Source of the DNA: CAIUPE01 sp037131735
GTDB lineage: Bacteria > Pseudomonadota > Alphaproteobacteria > Rhizobiales > Beijerinckiaceae
Direction of reading: 5' to 3'
Assembly: GCA_037131735.1 (NCBI GenBank)
Contig: JBAXQM010000028.1
Span: 1-29,119 of the forward strand
DNA: 29,119 nt
A model generated the notes under the pieces. It was not told where the DNA came from. It saw only the letters and a list, made by a program, of their open reading frames with translations, and made no database searches. Within the stretch, counting starts at the first letter, position 1. Each line of letters opens with the position of its first letter. This document shows positions 23,879 through 29,119 of this stretch, in pieces. A program made the position numbers and the translations under genes.

Positions 23879-25390
23879 TCAGATATTCAAATCGAGAAGA
23901 TTATTCATCCGCCTTAAAGGCGCGGCAGGCGGCGATGCGCTCATAGGCGTATTATTGTCTGATAATGGATCTTGTTTTTGCGACCTCGCCGAGGAGGGAC
24001 GTTGCTCATTCGGATTTTGACGCGCGTTCGATTGTCCGTCTTGCCGCAAAGAAAAATTGAGCGAGTCAGAGTTGGTTGACAGTCCGGTTTGTTCAAGCGC
24101 CTGCCGAATAAACGGCGCGTCTTGTTTCAGCATCGCGAGCGTGCGCGGATCATCGGCAGATATATGTGCGGTGGCTTCTGATTGGTCCGAGACATCAAGC
24201 GCAATATCAATGGTGCCAAGATCAGCCGGGGACAATCTCACTTGAATTGACCGCTGCCCCTCTAGAGCAGCTAGTCCAATTTCCATTGGTACTCTCGAAT
24301 AGGGAAGGGAGGGATAAACGATACGGCCCGACGCCATAAGGGGTGCGGGATACGTATTGAGTGTCGGCGTAGCAGAATGGAGGGGAGCGAAGGGCGTGGC
24401 GTGTGTCTCGATAGTTTGATAGGGCACTAAATCTGGAGTCGCGGCCTTGGCCTCATCGCCCTGTGAGTCATTTTCACTCGTAAGGAAAATCGCTTTAATC
24501 TCATCGGACCTCGCGTTACCCTTATCATGATCGGTATCTGCAATTAAGGGAGCGCTCGTGTTGAGTTCATTCTTTTTATCGATATCTGACAGAAGCGCCA
24601 AGAGAGACGGACTCACGTCGCTTCCCGTCACCGCATTCAGTGTTTTTGGTATACTCGTTTTGTTTTCAAAAATTGCTGTCTCTGCTTTTTGATCATCGTG
24701 CAAAGGTCTGGCGACACTCCTATCAGGCAATGTGAAGTCCAGTGTGCCGTCGCCTTCCGCTTGAAGGAGAGATGCAGAAGACAGCATCGCCGCGCTTGCA
24801 ACATTCAATTTTGTTGAAGCCGCATCGATAGGTGACGAAGCCTTGTTTTCCACATCCTGTTTTTCAGGCGTGATCGGTAACTCTGGTGAAAGAGGATGCG
24901 TGATGACGGAGGTCGTGTTGATCGGCGTATTTGTCTCATCGGTTGTTTCGAGGTTGTCACCGATCTTCGAAGACGACTGATCTTCAGCATTCGGTGTAAT
25001 TGCCTCCGCTTGATTTAATTTTGTTTCTTTGGCGTGAATCTGATTCTTGGATCCATGATCGGGCGCAACTTCGCCAACATTTTTTGGAGTGCCTACTGCT
25101 TCGGTAGCACCATCCACTATTGCATTGTTCCTTGTGTCCAAGCCCGCCCGCTTTGTAGACCCGATTTTATCTTGATCACGAGGCGGACGCGTTTTCTCCC
25201 CGCGCTTAGGAGCGCGCGCCGGCTCCGTCGCGATGTCTATTTCTTTTGGCTCTTGGCTCTTCGCATTTTGATTGGCAGCGACCTTGGCCAGGTTTTGGGC
25301 AAAGGCCGAACTCTCTTTCGCGCGGGCGTGCTCGCGACGCGGCGCGGGCGGCTGATAGGCCAAGGGCGAGGGGACGTTTAAGGAAGCCAT
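23879..25390 (-). CDS. fliK: Flagellar hook-length control protein FliK
   Basis: This 503-residue protein has a long, low-complexity N-terminal ruler region rich in Ser, Thr, Ala, Asp and Lys. The compact C-terminal Flg_hook domain (about 375-460) has QVRLSPADLGTIDIALDV, the substrate-switch signature, and ALEQTGL. FliK is exported to measure the hook and switch FlhB specificity. I chose the ATG at 25390: the sigma-54 promoter just upstream would start transcription near 25429, which excludes the TTG at 25427-25429 that opens the frame. It forms an operon with flgD. Confidence 0.88.
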   Translation of the reverse strand: MASLNVPSPLAYQPPAPRREHARAKESSAFAQNLAKVAANQNAKSQEPKEIDIATEPARAPKRGEKTRPPRDQDKIGSTKRAGLDTRNNAIVDGATEAVGTPKNVGEVAPDHGSKNQIHAKETKLNQAEAITPNAEDQSSSKIGDNLETTDETNTPINTTSVITHPLSPELPITPEKQDVENKASSPIDAASTKLNVASAAMLSSASLLQAEGDGTLDFTLPDRSVARPLHDDQKAETAIFENKTSIPKTLNAVTGSDVSPSLLALLSDIDKKNELNTSAPLIADTDHDKGNARSDEIKAIFLTSENDSQGDEAKAATPDLVPYQTIETHATPFAPLHSATPTLNTYPAPLMASGRIVYPSLPYSRVPMEIGLAALEGQRSIQVRLSPADLGTIDIALDVSDQSEATAHISADDPRTLAMLKQDAPFIRQALEQTGLSTNSDSLNFSLRQDGQSNARQNPNEQRPSSARSQKQDPLSDNNTPMSASPPAAPLRRMNNLLDLNI

Positions 25391-25439
25391 GAGGGGCGCG
25401 CGCTCTGTTTTTGCAGATGAAAAATTCAATTTTCAGCAA

Positions 25440-25455
25440 AGCAATCGCCGTTCCA
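25440..25455 (-). promoter_or_regulatory. Sigma-54 (RpoN) promoter of fliK-flgD
   Basis: On the - strand, TGGAACG-GCGA-TTGCT matches the -24/-12 consensus TGGCACG-N4-TTGCW in exact register with one mismatch. Transcription would start near 25429, giving a leader of about 40 nt before the fliK ATG at 25390. FlbD, a sigma-54 activator with an intact GAFTGA, is encoded in the same cluster. Confidence 0.75.
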
Positions 25456-25476
25456 GCGTTAAAAAGCCAAAAATAA

Positions 25477-25508
25477 CCATTTAAATACAATATTTTAGTA
25501 TGAAATGG
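25477..25508. promoter_or_regulatory. Imperfect dyad upstream of the fliK promoter, between fliK and mnmA
   Basis: CCATTT (25477-25482) pairs with AAATGG (25503-25508), and inside it ATAC (25485-25488) pairs with GTAT (25498-25501), around an AT-rich centre. It lies 20-50 bp upstream of the sigma-54 promoter. It could be an activator or IHF-type site, but no consensus was matched. Confidence 0.3.
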
Positions 25509-25669
25509 GGTTGCCCGGCGTGGCCCCCGAAGCCGGCGCTTTTTGCCGCATAATCCGGCAAAATCTGCCGGGTCGCCTTTGCGCCTGTGACGCTGTTTCC
25601 GCTTTCGGTTCGGGAGATGAGGGAGTAAAAGGCCCCATCCAGAACAGAGTAAAGTCTAGACGAGCACGC

Positions 25670-26889
25670 ATGACCGACGCCGCTGCCATTAGCGATTTAG
25701 GCTTGCCGGGTACCCCCGGCGAGACACGCATTGTTGTGGCCATGTCCGGCGGCGTTGATTCCTCCGTTGTCGCCGCCCTTTTGAAGCGGGCGGTTATGAC
25801 GTCGTCGGCCTCACCTTGCAGCTCTATGATCATGGCGAGGCGGTTCATCGCGCGGGTTCATGTTGCGCTGGGCAAGATATTCACGACGCGCGTCGTGTTG
25901 CTGAGCGCTTGGGCATTCCGCATTATGTGCTCGATTATGAATCGCGCTTTCGCGAAGATGTGATCGAGCGTTTTGTTGATTCCTATCTTGCCGGTGAAAC
26001 ACCGGTGCCGTGTATTGAATGTAATCGCAAAATCAAATTTCATGATTTGCTTGAAACGGCGCGTGAGTTGGGCGCAGCGGCCTTGGCAACAGGCCATTAT
26101 GTGACCTCGCGCGCATTGGCTGATGGACGGCGCGGTCTTTATCGCGCGATCGATCCTGATAAGGATCAAAGCTATTTTCTTTATGGCACAACGGATGCGC
26201 AATTATCCTTCTTGCGCTTTCCTCTGGGTGATTTAACCAAGCCGCAAACGCGCGCGCTGGCGACAGAATTTGGATTGTCTGTCGCGGATAAATCCGACAG
26301 TCAGGATATATGTTTTGTACCGACGGGCCGCTACACAGATGTGATTGAACGCATGCGTCCCGAGTCGGCGACACCCGGCGAGATTGTTCATCTCGATGGA
26401 CGTGTGCTGGGCCATCATGACGGTGTTATTCACTTCACAGTTGGACAGAGACGCGGGCTTGGCATCGCGTCAGGCGAGCCCCTTTATGTTATCCGGATCG
26501 AGGCGGCGTCGGCGCGCGTGATTGTGGGGCCCCGTGAGGCGCTGCAAACGCGGCTCATCCATCTGCGGGATATCAATTGGATTGGCGATCAGGCGCTTGC
26601 GGCTTTGCCGCCAGAGGGGCTCGAAATCGCGGTGCGCGTGCGCTCGACACGGCCGCCTCAAGCTGCGCGGCTTTTGCGTTTCGGCGACGAGATCTGCGTC
26701 GAATTGCCGGAAGGCGAATATGGCGTATCCCCCGGCCAGGCCTGCGTATTTTACGAGTCCACTGACCCGCGTGCGCGGGTTTTGGGGGGCGGCTCTATTA
26801 TCCGGCCCAAAGCCCACATTGCCGCGGGGGCTGTTTCCTTGACTCAAGGCGCGGCGGCGTCCTATATCCCGCCCGTCTCGCCGGGGTAA
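25670..26889 (+). pseudogene. mnmA: tRNA-specific 2-thiouridylase MnmA, reading frame broken by one base
   Basis: MnmA thiolates U34 of tRNA-Lys, -Glu and -Gln. The frame from ATG 25670 encodes the start and the PP-loop VVAMSGGVDSSVVAALLKRA, then goes wrong at about 25791-25796. The rest (YDVVGLTLQLYDHG onward, to 26889) is in the next frame and looks complete: GSCCAGQD, PCIECNRKIKF with the catalytic Cys, LATGHYV, DQSYFLYG, SDSQDICFVP with the second Cys, and the C-terminal beta-barrel. Adding one G to GGGCGGTTATG restores the family sequence KRAGYDVVGL and a 406-residue protein. It may be a sequencing error or a true recent mutation; the downstream part alone lacks the ATP site and would be inactive. 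Confidence 0.88.
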
Positions 26890-26905
26890 ATCTTCGGAGT
26901 TACGG

Positions 26906-26982
26906 GGCGGAGTAGCTCAGCCGGCTAGAGCAGAGGAATCATAATCCTTGTGTCGGGGGTTCGAGTCCCTCCTCCGCTACCA
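26906..26982 (+). tRNA. tRNA with anticodon CAU, probably elongator tRNA-Met
   Basis: The 77-nt cloverleaf is complete, with encoded CCA. The acceptor GGCGGAG pairs with CTCCGCT (a G-U at the first pair), the D-stem is GCTC/GAGC, the anticodon stem GAGGA/TCCTT closes a loop ATCATAA with anticodon CAT, and the T-stem GGGGG/CCCTC holds TTCGAGT. Initiator features (1-72 mismatch, three G-C pairs in the anticodon stem) are absent. Elongator Met is most likely by resemblance to other alphaproteobacterial genes; tRNA-Ile2 (lysidine-modified CAU) cannot be fully excluded. Confidence 0.93.
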
Positions 26983-27044
26983 CTTTCTCCAACATAGAAA
27001 ATTAAAATTGATCTTCGATTAAGTTCGCGCCCGTCCTTGAGTTA

Positions 27045-29119
27045 TTAGAACGGCATGCGTAGTTCTGCTCGGACACCGTTAGAGAAGCTGCCCAAATTTC
27101 CTGACATTCGAGAATATTCGATTTGGGTCTGTGTCCCATTTCTTGCTGTCGATCGAATTCCTAAAGAGCCCGAAAAAGCGCTTTCATCTAATCCAGAAAT
27201 TCCTAGACTGTACGACGTATCAGGCGATGATGTGTAATACATCGTCTGTGTTGCGTTATCTGACAACGCATGTCGATATTGGATGCGAAATGTTGGTGAT
27301 AAAGTTCCCCAGGATTGTGGCCAATCATATTGTCCATGAATACCAATTTTGATGCCTTTTGAACTCACATTCATAGCATCATATCCCAACGTATAATTGG
27401 ATGATCCTGATTCAGTATAGCTATCAAGTCGACCGAGCATGAAGTCGAAACCGCTATAGAGCGAATATTTGAGGGCTCCATTTTTTTGGTCATAACTCGT
27501 CGTTAGAAAGCCAAACAACATATTTCCTGTGCGGTTTCCAGTAAGAAATCCGGATGCCGAGCTATTATAGCGATTGGATGAAAAATCTAATCTTCCATAA
27601 CCAAGCATGCCATCTAGGAACAGGTTTTTATTGATCCGCCATGAGGCATATCCCGTGCTGTTTATGGAGATGCCGTTGTTATAGCTCCCATCGCCGTTGA
27701 CCGCCGTGTCATCTTTAGAAAAGCCGAGTGCAAAGCCAGCCTTTATATTTTCCGTTAGCCGGCCGTCTAGACCGAAAGTCAGACCAGATGTCGAAAATTT
27801 ATTATTTGTTGATTGCCCACTAATGGATTGTTGTCCGATTGTGATATTGCCTGCCGTCCACATATTGATGTCGGGACTCAGGAGACTTGTTATTGTTGAT
27901 GTGTGCTTTGGCTTTGGATCATCAAAAAATTCAGATGGGTAGTTGCTGTTTGTTTTGACTGTTCGGTCTAAGTCGGAATCATCAGTGAAGGCACCCGGTT
28001 GGAGCGCTTTCCAATCTTTTTGGAATGATGAGTAAGGTTGCGCTACATTAAGTTGTATTCCATTTCTGAAGCCCTCTGTGTCATCTTCGTGAATGTCCTC
28101 CACACGTTGCTCAACCGTGCCGATAAATTGTTGTGACGCCCGTTGGGTTAGGGCAGCTTGTGCTGCGAATATGCCGATAACATTTGAGTCAGTTGTCGGA
28201 TCCGAATTGCTGTAGGTAAAATATGAATTTGCGGAATTCGATCCGCTTGTGTTTGTCACTACAACACTCGCTGTCCCGGCTGATCCTGATGGCGTTACAG
28301 CTGTGATGGTGGTCGAACTGACAACAACAACGCTCGTTGCCGATCGACCGCCAATGGTTACTCCTGTCGCGCCGGTAAAATTTGTGCCCGTGAGTGTGAC
28401 AGAAGTGCCTCCTGCCGTGGGGCCGCTTGAGGGACTTATGGAGGTGAGTGTTGGTGCATCAGATTCAACAGTTAGGGAAACTGATGCCGTTGCTGCAGCA
28501 TAGGTCGTATCGGCTGCTTTTGTCGCTGTTATTGTAATCGTTCCGGCGCTGACGCCGGTTACGAGACCACTTGTCGAATGGACGGTTGCGATAGCGGCAT
28601 TTTGGCTCGAATAGGTAATTGCGCCTGTTCCCGTTCCACCGGAGGTCGTGGCTGTTGTAGTAGCTCCGATACGAATGGAACTTGATGCAATTGAAATTGT
28701 AATTGTTTGGCTCACAAGCGTTACGGTTACTGTGTAAGTCTGCGTGGCAGCTTGATTTACACCGATTACTGCAGCTTGGGTAGCTGTAATCACTGATGTA
28801 CCAACACTGACCGCAGTAACGAGACCTGTAGTTGCGTCAACCGTGGCCACCGCCGGTGCGGCGCTGCTATAGGTTATCAATCCATAGCTTCCACCCGAAA
28901 GTGTAGAGGTTGCCACATTACTTAACGTATTTCCGATCGAGACCGAGTCCGAACTGGGCGTTGAGAATGTTAATGTGGGGGTTGGCGGCGCCGTTACTGT
29001 TAGCGTGGCAGTCGTTATTGCGCTCGCATAATTCCCACTGGCGACTTGTGTGGCAGTGAGAATTGTTGATCCGACGCCGACGATGGTGATGGCGCCTGTG
29101 GTGCTATCGATTGTCGCGA
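27045..29119 (-). CDS. Autotransporter-type adhesin with Ig-like repeats (5' end outside window)
   Basis: This partial gene shows 690 C-terminal residues; the frame stays open to the window edge, so its start and signal peptide lie beyond 29119. Order from the edge inward: a bacterial Ig-like (BIG_2-type) repeat, two further repeats (about 28916-28720 and 28709-28467) with the shared pattern ATV(D/H)xTxGLVTxVSxGTxxITAT, then an IPT/TIG domain (about 28457-28205, SGPTAGGTSVTLTGTNF), a linker, and a C-terminal autotransporter beta-barrel with alternating Gly/aromatic strands ending in the terminal Phe (RAELRMPF). It would display the Ig-like array outside the cell, probably as an adhesin. Thr/Ser/Val-rich composition sets it apart from its neighbours. 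Confidence 0.85.
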   Translation of the reverse strand, partial: ATIDSTTGAITIVGVGSTILTATQVASGNYASAITTATLTVTAPPTPTLTFSTPSSDSVSIGNTLSNVATSTLSGGSYGLITYSSAAPAVATVDATTGLVTAVSVGTSVITATQAAVIGVNQAATQTYTVTVTLVSQTITISIASSSIRIGATTTATTSGGTGTGAITYSSQNAAIATVHSTSGLVTGVSAGTITITATKAADTTYAAATASVSLTVESDAPTLTSISPSSGPTAGGTSVTLTGTNFTGATGVTIGGRSATSVVVVSSTTITAVTPSGSAGTASVVVTNTSGSNSANSYFTYSNSDPTTDSNVIGIFAAQAALTQRASQQFIGTVEQRVEDIHEDDTEGFRNGIQLNVAQPYSSFQKDWKALQPGAFTDDSDLDRTVKTNSNYPSEFFDDPKPKHTSTITSLLSPDINMWTAGNITIGQQSISGQSTNNKFSTSGLTFGLDGRLTENIKAGFALGFSKDDTAVNGDGSYNNGISINSTGYASWRINKNLFLDGMLGYGRLDFSSNRYNSSASGFLTGNRTGNMLFGFLTTSYDQKNGALKYSLYSGFDFMLGRLDSYTESGSSNYTLGYDAMNVSSKGIKIGIHGQYDWPQSWGTLSPTFRIQYRHALSDNATQTMYYTSSPDTSYSLGISGLDESAFSGSLGIRSTARNGTQTQIEYSRMSGNLGSFSNGVRAELRMPF

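Noticed and set aside
25670..25816. Programmed frameshifting in mnmA
   Set aside because: I see no slippery heptamer, internal Shine-Dalgarno-like stimulator or strong downstream hairpin at the shift point; a single lost G explains it more simply.

Overview
The window looks like chromosomal DNA of an alphaproteobacterium of the Hyphomicrobiales (Rhizobiales) type. This rests on the CtrA / ChpT / SciP cell-cycle regulators, a DUF1134 (EipA-type) gene next to chpT and ctrA, a Caulobacter-like fliF-fliG-fliH-fliN-flbD flagellar operon, and three tandem copies of a dispersed palindromic element at the left edge that I associate with this order. I cannot name the genus.

Layout. (1) 1-2700: palindromic repeats, a class I glutamine amidotransferase-like gene, a vapBC toxin-antitoxin pair and an EamA transporter. 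(2) 2693-8203: sulfur assimilation. cysG (siroheme synthase), a DUF934 gene, a siroheme sulfite reductase and a DUF2849 gene run leftward; metZ runs rightward from a shared AT-rich, palindrome-rich control region. (3) 8226-10918: the cell-cycle block eipA, chpT and ctrA, with a bidirectional terminator between chpT and ctrA and a ctrA upstream region dense in GANTC (CcrM-type) sites and CtrA half-sites. (4) 10919-25390: the flagellar region, with fliI-fliJ rightward, then flhA, fliF-fliG-fliH-fliN-flbD, sciP and fliK-flgD leftward. A GNAT gene and a UPF0104 membrane-protein gene lie between fliJ and flhA. A CD-NTase-like gene on the opposite strand splits flhA from flbD. (5) 25670-29119: mnmA with an apparent one-base frameshift, a tRNA with anticodon CAU, and the C-terminal part of a large autotransporter with Ig-like repeats that runs off the right edge.

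How it fits together. ChpT passes phosphate to CtrA. CtrA activates early flagellar genes and SciP restrains it. FlbD, encoded at the end of the fliF operon, is a sigma-54 activator, and a near-consensus sigma-54 promoter lies just upstream of fliK-flgD. CtrA-like boxes can be seen upstream of fliF, flhA and sciP. The most unusual item is the CD-NTase-like protein (16840-17745). Its fold signatures are clear, but two of the three expected metal-binding aspartates are asparagine, and it sits alone, without a recognisable CBASS effector, inside the flagellar cluster. It may be a pseudoenzyme with a role tied to motility or to defence at the flagellum; that role is inference.
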